The notes under the pieces are model-generated. The model ran no database searches and was not told the DNA's origin. It saw nothing but the letters and a program-made list of their open reading frames with translations. A stretch of DNA of 64,000 nucleotides from an uncultured Maribacter sp. (GTDB lineage: Bacteria > Bacteroidota > Bacteroidia > Flavobacteriales > Flavobacteriaceae). The position numbers were made by a program, and so were the translations under genes. Shown in pieces: positions 17,253-27,438 of the stretch; position 1 is the first letter of the stretch; every line of letters starts with the position of its first letter. The stretch lies in the NCBI GenBank assembly GCA_947493885.1, contig CANLTE010000007.1, positions 1-64,000 of the forward strand, read 5' to 3'.

Positions 17253-19331
17253 ATGATAATAGTTTTTTTTAACTCTTATAAATCGCAAAAATTCTTCTCT
17301 AAAAGTATACCCCTTGTCTTTATTTTTCTCCTCGTTTTTTTTCAAGTTAATTCACAAAAGATAAAGCAGGATAGCATAAAAAAGGAAATTAAATTAAAGT
17401 TTACGCAAAAAAACTTTACACCTAAAGACACCACATATATTAACCTTTTAAATAGCTTGGCATTTGAAATAAAATATTATAACATTGATAGTGTTTTAAT
17501 ATTATCTAATCAGTCGCTACAATTAAGTTCCGAAGTAAACTACTTAAAAGGAAAAATAAAAGCGCTCACAAACCTTGGAGACTATTATGGAGGTATTGGC
17601 AATCTAGAAAAGGGTAGAAATCATTATAAACAAGCTATTGAAATACTAAATACCCAAAACACCATAAATAAATTTTATGTAGACCTTAAAAGTAAAATGG
17701 CGGGGTTACACCTTAGGGAAAATAACTTCACAAAAGCGCTGAATGGATATTTAGAATGTATTGAACTAGCTAAAAAAATTAACTACAATATTCGAATTTC
17801 TTCTAGCTATGAAGATATAGCCTATCTATTTGTGCATCAAAAGGATTATAAAGAGGCTATAAAATATTACAAAAAGGTCATTGAGGTTTATAAAAAAGGT
17901 AAAAAAACTGGACATAAAGCCGGTATACTCACCAATTTGGCAGCGGTTTATGTAAAAATGCATGATTCGGAGAATGCAATGGTAAATGTTAACGAAAGCA
18001 TCCAATATTTCGAAAAGGTAGGTATACTAGATTGGCTTGGTTATGCATACACGGTTAAAGGCTCCATATACTTATTAAAAAAAGAGTTCAATGAAAGTCT
18101 TAAATGGCTAGTTAAAGCTGAAAACATTTTAAAAGATTTAGATGACGAAAGAAGTGAAATATTTTTGTACATAGAACTCGCTAAAAACTATAAATCTTTA
18201 GAAAAAAGCGAATTAGCTATTAAATATGGTTTGCGAGGATATAATCTGGCAGTTAAAACAAAAAACCCCAGAGGAATTCGAGAATCTGTTGAAGTTCTTT
18301 ATAAGATTAATAAAGGTGAAAATAATTTTGAGGAAGCATTAGCATACCATGAGCTCCATAAAAAATTATCCGACTCTGCTCAAAGTATTGAAAATCAATC
18401 TATTTTAGTTGCTTTCAAAAGTAAACTTCTCCATGATATCGAAAAAAAAGAATTAATTATTAAAAGCGAAAAGGCTTTATATAACCAAAAAAAATACATT
18501 TATATTTCTATTTTCTTTTTAATAATTGCAGTTATAATAACCACTTTTGTAACTATAAATAAAAGAGCTCTAAAAAAAATAAACACAGAACTAAATTTAA
18601 AAAAAGAAGCCCTTGAAAAAAGCGAAAAAGAATTAAAAGAACTAAACAAAACCAAAGACCGTCTTTTTTCAATAATAGGTCACGATTTAAGAGGACCAAT
18701 TGGTGCTTTTAAAGAACTTTTAAAACTTTTTGATAGTGGTTTATTAACAAAAGAAGAATTACTTGGCTTTGTTCCTAGAATAAAAAAAGATATCGTGAAT
18801 ATATCATTCACTCTAAATAATTTACTATCCTGGGGGCAATCACAAATGAAAGGTAGCTTAACACAGCCCAAAAAGATTTCGTTATACAAACTAATTCAAG
18901 AAAATAGCAACTTACTAGAAGAAATTACCAGAAAAAAAGAAATTACCATTTTAAACGATGTTCCAACTTCGGTTTGGGTGTGGGCAGATAAAAACCAAAT
19001 AGATGTTGTAGTAAGAAATTTAATGAGTAACGCTATTAAATTTACTCCAAAAAATGGTACGGTAACTTTAACGACCACCGAGCAACAAAACAGTTGGCAA
19101 ATTAAGGTTAGTGATAACGGCATTGGTATGAACAAAGAAAAAACGAAACAACTTTTTCTAAAAAACACGCATAAATCTACCTATGGTACAGAAAATGAAA
19201 AAGGCACAGGACTTGGTTTAATCTTGTGCAAAGAAATGATTGAAAAAAACAATGGTACCATTTGGGTAAAGAGCATTCCAAACAAAGGCACTTGTTTTTT
19301 CTTTACCTTACCTAAGGAAAAACTAGATTAA
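17253..19331 (+). CDS. TPR-containing sensor histidine kinase (second of a tandem pair)
   Basis: A 692-residue paralogue of the preceding kinase with the same order: N-terminal anchor at about 18-33, TPR region 60-390, membrane helix near 414-435, coiled coil with repeated Lys and Glu, HisKA with His477 in SIIGHDLRGPIG, N-box VVRNLMSNAIKFT and G-box GTGLGLILCKEM. The kinase halves are much closer to each other than the TPR halves, so the sensors may have diverged after duplication. Its last 9 bases overlap the 3' end of bshB1 on the other strand. A 179-bp gap separates it from the first kinase, so it may have its own promoter. Confidence 0.9.
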   Translation: MIIVFFNSYKSQKFFSKSIPLVFIFLLVFFQVNSQKIKQDSIKKEIKLKFTQKNFTPKDTTYINLLNSLAFEIKYYNIDSVLILSNQSLQLSSEVNYLKGKIKALTNLGDYYGGIGNLEKGRNHYKQAIEILNTQNTINKFYVDLKSKMAGLHLRENNFTKALNGYLECIELAKKINYNIRISSSYEDIAYLFVHQKDYKEAIKYYKKVIEVYKKGKKTGHKAGILTNLAAVYVKMHDSENAMVNVNESIQYFEKVGILDWLGYAYTVKGSIYLLKKEFNESLKWLVKAENILKDLDDERSEIFLYIELAKNYKSLEKSELAIKYGLRGYNLAVKTKNPRGIRESVEVLYKINKGENNFEEALAYHELHKKLSDSAQSIENQSILVAFKSKLLHDIEKKELIIKSEKALYNQKKYIYISIFFLIIAVIITTFVTINKRALKKINTELNLKKEALEKSEKELKELNKTKDRLFSIIGHDLRGPIGAFKELLKLFDSGLLTKEELLGFVPRIKKDIVNISFTLNNLLSWGQSQMKGSLTQPKKISLYKLIQENSNLLEEITRKKEITILNDVPTSVWVWADKNQIDVVVRNLMSNAIKFTPKNGTVTLTTTEQQNSWQIKVSDNGIGMNKEKTKQLFLKNTHKSTYGTENEKGTGLGLILCKEMIEKNNGTIWVKSIPNKGTCFFFTLPKEKLD

Positions 19332-20039
19332 ATCTCCTAAATTTTCTATCGCCACAAAACGTTCAGTTGTGAAACCCTCAGCGTAATTAACTCCAACTAA
19401 CCTACCTAAATCTCGGGCTCTATAATTAACACTATCAATAAAATTTTTACTGCTTATAGGTGTTTCAGGTTCATCACTATTAGGGTCATGAAATTGTGAA
19501 GAGTAAGCTAAAATAGAAGCCGTTTTTTTATCAATAAAATCAGAAATATTTACTACAAAATCTGGTTCTAAATTTTTCCATTGAATGTAATGATAAACAA
19601 CTTTGGGTCTCCAAGCATTTTGGTCTTTACCATCAATTTGTGTTGGTATTTTTATAAGTCCGCTTAAAAAGCAGGCATCGCTTACTAATTTGCTTCCCTT
19701 ACCATGATCAATATGCCTATCATCTATTGCATTGCATAGTACAATTTCGGGTTGATACTTTCTAATTTGTTCAATAATTTTTAACTGATGTTCTTTATCA
19801 TTTATAAAAAATCCATCTGCAAATTTTAAATTATCACGAACTGTAACTCCTAATATTTCTGCAGCTTTGTTGGCTTCTTTATCCCTAATTTCTGCTGACC
19901 CCCGAGTTCCTAGCTCTCCTCGCGTTAAATCTATTATACCTACCTTTTTTCCGTGAGCAATTTCTTTTGCTATTGTACCTCCCGCTCCAAGTTCTGCATC
20001 ATCAGGGTGCGCACCAAAAACCAATATATCTAATTTCAT
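19323..20039 (-). CDS. bshB1: Bacillithiol biosynthesis deacetylase BshB1
   Basis: Removes the acetyl group from N-acetylglucosaminyl-L-malate, the second step of bacillithiol synthesis. The 238-residue LmbE/PIG-L fold shows the zinc motif AHPDDAE at residues 10-16, the family block DLTRGELGTRGSAEIR near 38-53 and the catalytic segment DDRHIDHGKGSKLVSDACFLSG. Length and the GTRGS motif fit BshB1 well. It is downstream of a trans-sulfuration enzyme (36-bp gap), a sensible link through cysteine supply. It ends inside the 3' end of the convergent kinase gene. Confidence 0.92.
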   Translation of the reverse strand: MKLDILVFGAHPDDAELGAGGTIAKEIAHGKKVGIIDLTRGELGTRGSAEIRDKEANKAAEILGVTVRDNLKFADGFFINDKEHQLKIIEQIRKYQPEIVLCNAIDDRHIDHGKGSKLVSDACFLSGLIKIPTQIDGKDQNAWRPKVVYHYIQWKNLEPDFVVNISDFIDKKTASILAYSSQFHDPNSDEPETPISSKNFIDSVNYRARDLGRLVGVNYAEGFTTERFVAIENLGDLI

Positions 20040-20075
20040 ATTTTCTTTAAATCTGAGTAAAAGTCGTAATACTTT

Positions 20076-21230
20076 TTACTTTCTTACTTTTTCCAATGCC
20101 TGTTCTATATCAGTAATTAAATCAATAGGCTCTTCAATACCAACAGAAAATCGAATTAAACCATCAACAATTCCTTGGCGTTTGCGTTCATCAGCCCCCA
20201 TTAAAGAATGCGATGTTTTACTTGGCGATAAAACTGTACTCTCTACCCCTGCTAAACTCATTGAAGGTTTTATTAATTCTAGAGACTTTTGAAAATTAGA
20301 GGCATTCAATTCTGCTTTCATTTCAAAAGAAAGCATACCTCCAAATCCTTTCATTTGCGATTTTGCAAGTGTATGATTAGGATGCGATGGTAATCCTGGA
20401 TAATACACTCGTTTAATATCTTTATGTTCGAATAAATATTCTGCCATTTTCTGGGCATTTTGGTTCTGAGCATTAACTCTAATTCCCATAGTTTTCATAC
20501 TTCGTTCTAATAACCAAACTGTATAATCACTTAAGCTTCCTCCTAGATTTTTTCCTAAATGAAAAATTCGAGTAATATTTTCTTGAGTTGATGCTACAGC
20601 CCCAGCACATATATCTGAATGACCTCCCATATATTTTGTTGCACTGTGTATAACTATATCAATACCAAAATCTATTGGGTTTTGATTAATAGGGCTTGCA
20701 AAAGTATTATCTATCATTGAAATTAAATCATACTTTTTAGCCAAACTTGATATCGCCTCCAAATCAATTATAGTTAATAATGGATTTGAAGGCGTTTCAA
20801 TATAAATTACTTTAGTATTTTGTTGAATTTTATCTTCAAAATCTTTTATGGATATTCCATCTGCGAAAGAATAAGAAATTCCATACTTATCAAACTCTTC
20901 GGTAACCAGATTATAAGTACCTCCATACAGGGCTCTTTGTAATACAACATGATCCCCTGCTTTTAAAAATGCCAATAAGGCGGTACTTACAGCTGCCATT
21001 CCACTCCCAAAAATCAAAGCCGCTTCTGCATGTTCCAATGCAGCTATTTTTCTACAAAGTGCTTCTTGATTAGGCGTATTAAAATAACGGGGATATCTTT
21101 TTACGTCCACATCTTCAAAGGCATAGGAAGAACTCATGTATAGCGGAGAAACTGCTCCTTTAAATTGTTCATCTTTAACCTCTCCAACATGTGTGCAAAT
21201 TGTATTAATTCCCTTTATATTTTTAGCCAT
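20076..21230 (-). CDS. PLP-dependent trans-sulfuration enzyme (Cys/Met metabolism family)
   Basis: A 384-residue fold-type I PLP enzyme. The PLP lysine sits in HSATKYMGGHSD near residue 200, with SGMAAVSTALLAFLKAGDHVV near 75-95, ETPSNPLL near 150 and the C-terminal block SLAGVESTVLSPSKTSHS. This group includes cystathionine gamma-synthase, cystathionine gamma-lyase and methionine gamma-lyase; sequence alone does not settle which. The position next to bshB1 favours a role in cysteine supply. A minus-strand promoter (TTG, 21 bp, TATTTTTG) lies at 21261-21292. Confidence 0.88.
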   Translation of the reverse strand: MAKNIKGINTICTHVGEVKDEQFKGAVSPLYMSSSYAFEDVDVKRYPRYFNTPNQEALCRKIAALEHAEAALIFGSGMAAVSTALLAFLKAGDHVVLQRALYGGTYNLVTEEFDKYGISYSFADGISIKDFEDKIQQNTKVIYIETPSNPLLTIIDLEAISSLAKKYDLISMIDNTFASPINQNPIDFGIDIVIHSATKYMGGHSDICAGAVASTQENITRIFHLGKNLGGSLSDYTVWLLERSMKTMGIRVNAQNQNAQKMAEYLFEHKDIKRVYYPGLPSHPNHTLAKSQMKGFGGMLSFEMKAELNASNFQKSLELIKPSMSLAGVESTVLSPSKTSHSLMGADERKRQGIVDGLIRFSVGIEEPIDLITDIEQALEKVRK

Positions 21231-21260
21231 ACCAAGTGATTTTGAATTAATCTAAAGTTA

Positions 21261-21292
21261 CAAAAATAGCTTAAACTATAGTTTGTTTCCAA
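21261..21292 (-). promoter_or_regulatory. Promoter for the trans-sulfuration enzyme and bshB1
   Basis: Minus strand TTG at 21290-21292, 21-bp spacer, TATTTTTG at 21261-21268. It overlaps the last codons of the MATE gene and lies 31 bp before the ATG. Confidence 0.5.
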
Positions 21293-22680
21293 TGGCCTTT
21301 TTTGAACCAAAAAATAGAAATAATTGCCAACAAAATTTGCGCTATTGTAATAGCTAGGAACACCCCAAGAGGCCCTAAATCAAAAGTAATTGCAAAAATA
21401 TAAGCTATGGGTAACTGAAATAACCAAAAGGATATTAAATTAATTTTAGTTGGTGTTTTGGTATCTCCTGCCCCATTAAAAGCTTGAGGAACTACTAAAC
21501 CGTACGCATAAAAAATGTAACCTAATGCAATAACCTGTAAGCATAACCCTCCATTTTCTACAACAACCGGATTTGTATTAAACCAAGCTATTATTTCATG
21601 TGCAAATAACAAATATGCTATAGAAACTGTACCCATAAATATGGCATTATACTTTCCAGTAATCCAAACCGATTTTTCTGCTCTATTAGGTTGTTTGGCT
21701 CCTAAGTTTTGACCAACCAAAGTGGCCGCCGCATTGCTCATTCCCCACGCTGGCATCATGGTAAACATAATTACACGTATGGCAATGGTATAACCCGCAA
21801 GGGCTTCACTACCAAATTCAGACATCATTCGCATTAAAAATACCCAGCTACTTGTACCTATTAAAAATTGAGCAATTCCTCCCATCGAAATTTTAACAAG
21901 GTTAAAAATCAATTTAATGTTGAGCACCATATCAGAAAATCCAATTTTAATTCTACTCCATCCAAAAAATAGCACTAATAATTGTATAAGTACCGCGCTA
22001 CCTCTCCCTATATTTGTTGCAATTGCAGCACCCATAACTCCGTACTCAGGTATTGGACCCCATCCAAAAATAAATATAGGATCAAGGATAATATTTAATC
22101 CGTTAGATATGATTAAAACCCACATGGCAATTGAAGCATCACCTGCTCCTCTAAAAATGGCATTTATTAGGAAAAGTAATAGAATAGTAATATTTCCTCC
22201 AAGTAACAATTGAGTATAACCATACCCTTCTTTGATAACATCGGGTTCCGCGCCCATTAACTGAAGTATTTCCTTAGCATAAATAAAACCAAAACCCCCA
22301 ATAAAAATAGCCAGCAAAACCCCTAAAGCAATTGCCTGAACAGCAGATTGTCGTGCTCCTTTTATATCTTTCTCACCAACCCTACGCGCTACGATTGCTG
22401 CTGCTGCCATACTTAAACCTATTGCTACAGCATATATTAAAGTAACAACAGATTCTGTTAAACCAATAGTGGCTACTGCATTTACGCTTACTTGAGATAC
22501 ATATGCAATGTCTACCAGTGCGAAAACCGACTCCATACACATTTCTAATATCATGGGTATGGAAAGCATAACTATTGCTTTACGGATACTACCAGAAGTA
22601 AAATCGGTTTGTTTACCAGTTATGGCGTCAATAAAATGTTTGAATATATTTTTAAAAGAAAATTTACTTTGAAAACTCAT
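21271..22680 (-). CDS. MATE family multidrug and toxin efflux transporter
   Basis: A 469-residue inner-membrane protein with about 12 hydrophobic helices in two homologous halves. Family segments include IPMILEMCMESVFALVDIAYVSQ near 38-60, GLSMAAAAIVARRVGE near 90-105 and, in the second half, GMSNAAATLVGQNLGAKQPNRAE. It exports small cationic or neutral compounds using Na+ or H+; the substrate is unknown. It has a non-hydrophobic N-terminal extension of about 25 residues. Confidence 0.9.
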   Translation of the reverse strand: MSFQSKFSFKNIFKHFIDAITGKQTDFTSGSIRKAIVMLSIPMILEMCMESVFALVDIAYVSQVSVNAVATIGLTESVVTLIYAVAIGLSMAAAAIVARRVGEKDIKGARQSAVQAIALGVLLAIFIGGFGFIYAKEILQLMGAEPDVIKEGYGYTQLLLGGNITILLLFLINAIFRGAGDASIAMWVLIISNGLNIILDPIFIFGWGPIPEYGVMGAAIATNIGRGSAVLIQLLVLFFGWSRIKIGFSDMVLNIKLIFNLVKISMGGIAQFLIGTSSWVFLMRMMSEFGSEALAGYTIAIRVIMFTMMPAWGMSNAAATLVGQNLGAKQPNRAEKSVWITGKYNAIFMGTVSIAYLLFAHEIIAWFNTNPVVVENGGLCLQVIALGYIFYAYGLVVPQAFNGAGDTKTPTKINLISFWLFQLPIAYIFAITFDLGPLGVFLAITIAQILLAIISIFWFKKGHWKQTIV

Positions 22681-22857
22681 TATATAAAAATTATGTTAGT
22701 GAAAGAAAAACAAACAAGATGATTGAAGCAATTTGATAGTCCAAATTACTTCTTAGGCACAATCCCTAAGACATCTTTTCTGTAAAACATAATTCTTATA
22801 ATTTCATAATACCACAAATAAAAGTATTTTTTTCTTACAAAACCGAAAAACCTACTT

Positions 22858-25800
22858 TTATTTTGAATAGTTAACCTTATAACGCCAAAAACTTATTGCT
22901 CCTAAAAGAAGAACTCCTAAAACGGTATACCAAATAAAAACAGGAGTTATTACCTGTGCTCCGCTAGCATAACTATGTAAACCAACCAAGTAAAAGTTAA
23001 CCCCAAAATATGTCATCATAATACTTCCAAAAGCTACTACTGACGCAAAATTAAACCCCCATCTTCCTCGTAAACCCGGCACAATTCGCATATGAATTAC
23101 AAAGGCATATATCATTATAGAAATTAGAGCCCATGTTTCTTTCGGATCCCACCCCCAATAGCGTCCCCAACTTTCATTAGCCCATTGGCCTCCTAAAAAG
23201 TTACCAATAGTCAACATTACCAAACCAACAGTTAATGCTAATTCATTTATAATGGTAAGTTCCTTAAGGTTAATTTCCATTCTTTTTTTATTCTTTTCAG
23301 TGGTAAGAATAATTAAAATCAGTGAAACCAATCCTAAAATCATGCCCACCGTTAATGGCCCATAACTACCAACAATTACGGCAACGTGAATCATTAACCA
23401 ATAACTATCTAGAACTGGAACAAGGTTCCCAATTGAAGGGTCTACCCAACTCTGATGTGCTATCCAAAGTAACATTGCGGTTACAAATGCAGAAGCCGCA
23501 ATTGTCATATCACTTTTTCTTGCAAACAATAACCCCATTCCCATAGTTGCCCAAGAAACGTATAGAATACTTTCATATGCATCACTCCAAGGAGCATGAC
23601 CAGATATGTACCAACGCAATACCAAACCTGCTGTATGCCAAAAAAAGAAGAGCATTATAGTTCCCTTAAAAAAGTAAATTGCTACTCTCCAGATTTCTCG
23701 TTCTTTAAATATTTGAAAAATTAAAGTAAAAAACATTAACACGCCAAACATAGCATAAAGCCTATAAAGATTATTGAAGATGTTTAACCTGTTATATAAT
23801 ATTTCTGTTTTTATTTTTTGTTTAGATGGTAATATTTCGCTACCATGATTTTGCTGATTTTTCTTAAATGCTTCAACCAAACGGTCAGCACTGGTATAAT
23901 CCCCTGTACTTTGCGCTTTGCGTAAAGTCATTAAATAATATGGAAAAGAGTTTTTTACAAAATTAGCATATAACGAATCGGAAACTTGATATTGCCCTCC
24001 ACGATACTCAATGGCAGAAATCCACTTGTTATTTTCATCTTCTAACAAGGGAAATATTTTTACTATTTGCCCACTTAATGCCTGATCCAAAAGGCTTAAT
24101 CGCATACTAGCGTCTTTAATATCCTGTTGAAATTTATTTGGATTGTTTGTGGACGTAGCATCCCTTAAAAAGGGTTCTAATTTGTAATTGCCCTTATTGT
24201 CAAAAAAGTCAGTTGCTTTTGCAAAAGGTTCTCCTGATGGTATCCCAATTGTATTACGAATACTATCATTTTGTTTTTTCTTATCAACAGCAATAAATTC
24301 TATATTATACCATACAGCGGGGTTTAACATCATAGATAAAAATACCTGATCAGCATTCATGTCTTCATACTTATCTTTTAAACTCAATTTCCTCAATAAT
24401 TCTGATGAAAATGTGTTTATGGGTTTCATTCTACCCGCCTCATCTTGAAGAACAATTTCTCCAAATTTAGCTGCATGCTCTTTAGAAACAATAGTAGTTT
24501 GTAAAACAGAGTCTATTTGCTCTTTTGTAGGCATTAAGTTATGATCATGTCCGTCTCCTTCAAAATGCTCATGTTCTTGAGAAAAAGATGGTGCCATACA
24601 AGCACATAAAAATAGTAAGGTTAATACCGCTTTTTTTGTTTTTAATTTATCTAGTGATTTGGATAAGTCTCTAAATCTTGTTTTTCCATAAAACATAATA
24701 CCCATTAACCCTAAATACAATAGAAAATAACCAAGATATGTAATCCATGTGCCCCAAAAATCATGATTTACAGACAATTTAGTTCCTGCCTCATCGGGAT
24801 CAAAACCAGACTGAAAAAACCGATACCCTTTATGATCCAATATATTATTCATAAAAATATCGTAGTCAAATGGGCGTTCGTCTTCAACAGTAACTTTACT
24901 CATAAAAGAAGCATAACCAGCCTCAGTACCAGGATATTTTTCAGCAATAAAATCGTTTAATTTAATACTAAATGGAAGCTCATAAACTTTAGAGCCAAAC
25001 AAAACAGAAAAATCTAAACCTCCTACTGTAAACTTTTTTGTAAAAGTTGAGGTCCCCTTTCCTCCTAAAACCTTTTTCTGTATAGTTTCATTTGCTGTTT
25101 TTATTTCTAACACCAACGCATCTAAACTAGTTTCGTTAACTTCATCATCAGGAATTTTAACCACTCCGTGTGTTCCTCGAATTAAAGAATCAGGAATTAC
25201 AAATTGCATTCCTGCTGTGTTGTAAAGCGAACGTAATTGTAATGGCTGAATACTATCTTTACTTAACTTTCCTCTAAACTGATCCGCCATTCGCATAAAA
25301 TCCCCTTCAAAAGGAGAGTTTACTATATAAATACTATCAGTGGTACTTATGTTAATTGCCCCACTGGTTTCTTTATTTAACGCAAATAAAACTCCGTGAA
25401 CGCTAGCAACTTTTCCATCTTCAAGATAGTGCTCATGTCGTTGGCCATCACCTGCTTCAACAATTTTTAAAAACTGATTTCCATTTTCATCTGGCAATAA
25501 ACCTTCCTTAGCTCCTCGAATAAAGTCAACATAAGAAACAGTAAAAGGTTCTCCATTAAAATCTGAATTCCATGGCAGACTTGTTTTTCTTGCTTCAGCA
25601 GTAACCATTAATTCATCTTCAAGAACTTTTCGTTTAGGTTCTCCATTTATTTCACCATCAGCATATACGGTTAAAAAAGTTTTATCAGAATAAAATACTT
25701 TTTCAGATTGCCCTTCGCGTATTGGCATCATTCCCTCAAAACTAATATACCTAGTTACAAAGGCTCCAACAATTATTAATATCCATGAAATATGAAGCAA

Positions 25801-26040
25801 TAAAACAGCCCATTTTTCTTTTCTCCATAATTTATATTTAGAGATATTCCCCACAAAATTGATTACAAAAAACACCATAATTGCTTCAAACCATGCAGCA
25901 TTGTAAATCCATATTCTAGCTGTTTCTGTACTATACCAACTTTCAATAAATGTTCCGAAAGCCATTGCTGTAGCAAAAACTATGAACAAAACCGACATTA
26001 AACGCGTTGAAAAAAATATCTTTTTTAATACCTGAATCAT
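22858..26040 (-). CDS. ccsBA: Fused cytochrome c biogenesis protein CcsBA (ResB-ResC)
   Basis: A 1060-residue membrane protein that delivers and attaches haem to apocytochromes c (system II). The N-terminal ResB/CcsB half spans about 1-480 with its membrane helices near 15-30, 50-65, 80-100 and 440-460. A periplasmic middle part starts with a His-rich stretch (EHEHFEGDGHDHN, about residue 500). The C-terminal CcsA/ResC half from about 770 carries the haem-handling WWD motif WGRYWGWDPKETW. The fusion is typical for Bacteroidota. It fits the di-haem peroxidase found earlier in the window as a client. A minus-strand TATTTTTG lies 31 bp upstream. Confidence 0.92.
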   Translation of the reverse strand: MIQVLKKIFFSTRLMSVLFIVFATAMAFGTFIESWYSTETARIWIYNAAWFEAIMVFFVINFVGNISKYKLWRKEKWAVLLLHISWILIIVGAFVTRYISFEGMMPIREGQSEKVFYSDKTFLTVYADGEINGEPKRKVLEDELMVTAEARKTSLPWNSDFNGEPFTVSYVDFIRGAKEGLLPDENGNQFLKIVEAGDGQRHEHYLEDGKVASVHGVLFALNKETSGAINISTTDSIYIVNSPFEGDFMRMADQFRGKLSKDSIQPLQLRSLYNTAGMQFVIPDSLIRGTHGVVKIPDDEVNETSLDALVLEIKTANETIQKKVLGGKGTSTFTKKFTVGGLDFSVLFGSKVYELPFSIKLNDFIAEKYPGTEAGYASFMSKVTVEDERPFDYDIFMNNILDHKGYRFFQSGFDPDEAGTKLSVNHDFWGTWITYLGYFLLYLGLMGIMFYGKTRFRDLSKSLDKLKTKKAVLTLLFLCACMAPSFSQEHEHFEGDGHDHNLMPTKEQIDSVLQTTIVSKEHAAKFGEIVLQDEAGRMKPINTFSSELLRKLSLKDKYEDMNADQVFLSMMLNPAVWYNIEFIAVDKKKQNDSIRNTIGIPSGEPFAKATDFFDNKGNYKLEPFLRDATSTNNPNKFQQDIKDASMRLSLLDQALSGQIVKIFPLLEDENNKWISAIEYRGGQYQVSDSLYANFVKNSFPYYLMTLRKAQSTGDYTSADRLVEAFKKNQQNHGSEILPSKQKIKTEILYNRLNIFNNLYRLYAMFGVLMFFTLIFQIFKEREIWRVAIYFFKGTIMLFFFWHTAGLVLRWYISGHAPWSDAYESILYVSWATMGMGLLFARKSDMTIAASAFVTAMLLWIAHQSWVDPSIGNLVPVLDSYWLMIHVAVIVGSYGPLTVGMILGLVSLILIILTTEKNKKRMEINLKELTIINELALTVGLVMLTIGNFLGGQWANESWGRYWGWDPKETWALISIMIYAFVIHMRIVPGLRGRWGFNFASVVAFGSIMMTYFGVNFYLVGLHSYASGAQVITPVFIWYTVLGVLLLGAISFWRYKVNYSK

Positions 26041-26070
26041 TATGGGAAAAGGCTTTTAATTTTCTGATTG

Positions 26071-26078
26071 CAAAAATA
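26071..26078 (-). promoter_or_regulatory. Probable -7 box for ccsBA
   Basis: Minus strand TATTTTTG matches TAnnTTTG, 31 bp before the start; the -33 element is not well placed. Confidence 0.35.
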
Positions 26079-26160
26079 AGCTATTTACTAGACAACTATT
26101 GTGTTATATGTAAGACTCTTCCTTTTTTTTAACACCATAAAATATGATTAATTTAGCCAC

Positions 26161-26925
26161 ATGATTAAGATTACAATAATTGGAACTGGAAACATTGCAA
26201 AACATTTATTTGATACGTTTAAGCTCAATAAAAATGTTAGCATCAACGAAATTGTAGGAAGAAATACTGAGGCATTAAAATATTTTGCTGTAACCTCTCC
26301 TACCCAAACTAATTTTAACAACTTAAAAAACTCTGACCTATATATTATTTCGGTAAGCGACGACGCTATTGAAGAGGTGTCCACTTTTTTAGAGGGTAAA
26401 AAAGGTGTTGTTGCTCATACTACAGGTAGTATTGCAATGAGTGTATTAAACAAGCACGAAAATCATGGTGTTTTTTATCCAATGCAGACATTTACCAAAA
26501 ATCAGACTGTAGATTTTAGGTCTGTACCAATGTGCATAGAGGCTAATAACGAAGAAAGTTATTCCGTTCTGAACACCTTAGCTAATTATATTTCCAATGC
26601 GGTATATGACCTTAGTTCTGAGCAACGAAAAAAAATGCATTTGGCGGCTGTTTTTATAAACAACTTCAGTAATTATATGTATCAAATAGGTAATGAAATA
26701 TGTCAAAAAAATAATGTTCCCTTTAGCATTTTAAAACCTTTAATTTTAGAGACTGCGAAAAAAGGAACTTCATTTGACCCAGAATCTATTCAAACCGGAC
26801 CAGGGAAACGTGGCGATGTAAAAACTATAGAAATTCATAAATCACAAATTACAAATAAGGAGCATCTTAAAATATATACCGTTTTAACTGAGGCTATTTT
26901 AAATAAATATGGAAAAGAGTTATAA
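26161..26925 (+). CDS. DUF2520 protein, Rossmann-like NADP-binding domain
   Basis: A 254-residue protein of the ProC/F420-oxidoreductase-like group. It begins with a dinucleotide-binding segment IKITIIGTGNIAKHLF at residues 2-17 and ends with the DUF2520 helical part, including LAAVFINNFSNYMYQIG and TGPGKRGD. The substrate is not known. It overlaps the KdsC-like gene by 17 nt and forms an operon with it and Maf. Confidence 0.85.
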   Translation: MIKITIIGTGNIAKHLFDTFKLNKNVSINEIVGRNTEALKYFAVTSPTQTNFNNLKNSDLYIISVSDDAIEEVSTFLEGKKGVVAHTTGSIAMSVLNKHENHGVFYPMQTFTKNQTVDFRSVPMCIEANNEESYSVLNTLANYISNAVYDLSSEQRKKMHLAAVFINNFSNYMYQIGNEICQKNNVPFSILKPLILETAKKGTSFDPESIQTGPGKRGDVKTIEIHKSQITNKEHLKIYTVLTEAILNKYGKEL

Positions 26926-27436
26926 AGAGTATTTAGCAAACATTACAACTTTTGTTTTTGACGTTGATGGTGTTTTCACCAATAGCAATGTACTAGTTAC
27001 CACAAGTGGAGAAATGTTAAGAACAATGAGCGTAAAAGATGGATACGCTGTAAAAGTGGCTATAAAAAAGGGGTATAACATATGTATCATTACTGGAGGA
27101 GCAAATGATGGGGTTAAAAGTAGACTTCAAGGCCTCGGAGTTAAAGATATATACATGGGGGCCCACCTAAAAATAGAGCCCTTAACGGAATACTTAAACA
27201 CAAACAATATTGACCCTAGTAATGTACTATATATGGGAGATGATATGCCTGACATACCTGCTATGGAATATGTTGCGTTACCCACATGTCCGCAAGATGC
27301 TGTGCCAGAAGTAAAAGAAGTTGCTAAATATATTTCGCACAAAAATGGTGGTAACGCCTGTGTTAGAGATGTTATTGAACAAGTTTTAAAAGTACGTGGT
27401 GATTGGTTAGGTAATTATAGCGCTTCAAACGACTAA
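26909..27436 (+). CDS. HAD phosphatase, KdsC (KDO-8-phosphate phosphatase)-like
   Basis: A 175-residue C0-type HAD hydrolase. The nucleophile motif is FVFDVDGVFTN near residues 13-23, motif II is ITGG near 60 and motif IV is YMGDDMPDIPAME near 108-120. The length and KDGYAVKVAIKKG segment match KdsC, which releases phosphate from KDO-8-P in lipopolysaccharide core synthesis. The other KDO genes are not in this window, so other sugar phosphates (for example KDN-9-P) remain possible. The coding region overlaps DUF2520 by 17 nt and Maf follows after 2 nt. Confidence 0.85.
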   Translation: MEKSYKEYLANITTFVFDVDGVFTNSNVLVTTSGEMLRTMSVKDGYAVKVAIKKGYNICIITGGANDGVKSRLQGLGVKDIYMGAHLKIEPLTEYLNTNNIDPSNVLYMGDDMPDIPAMEYVALPTCPQDAVPEVKEVAKYISHKNGGNACVRDVIEQVLKVRGDWLGNYSASND

Positions 27437-27438
27437 CC

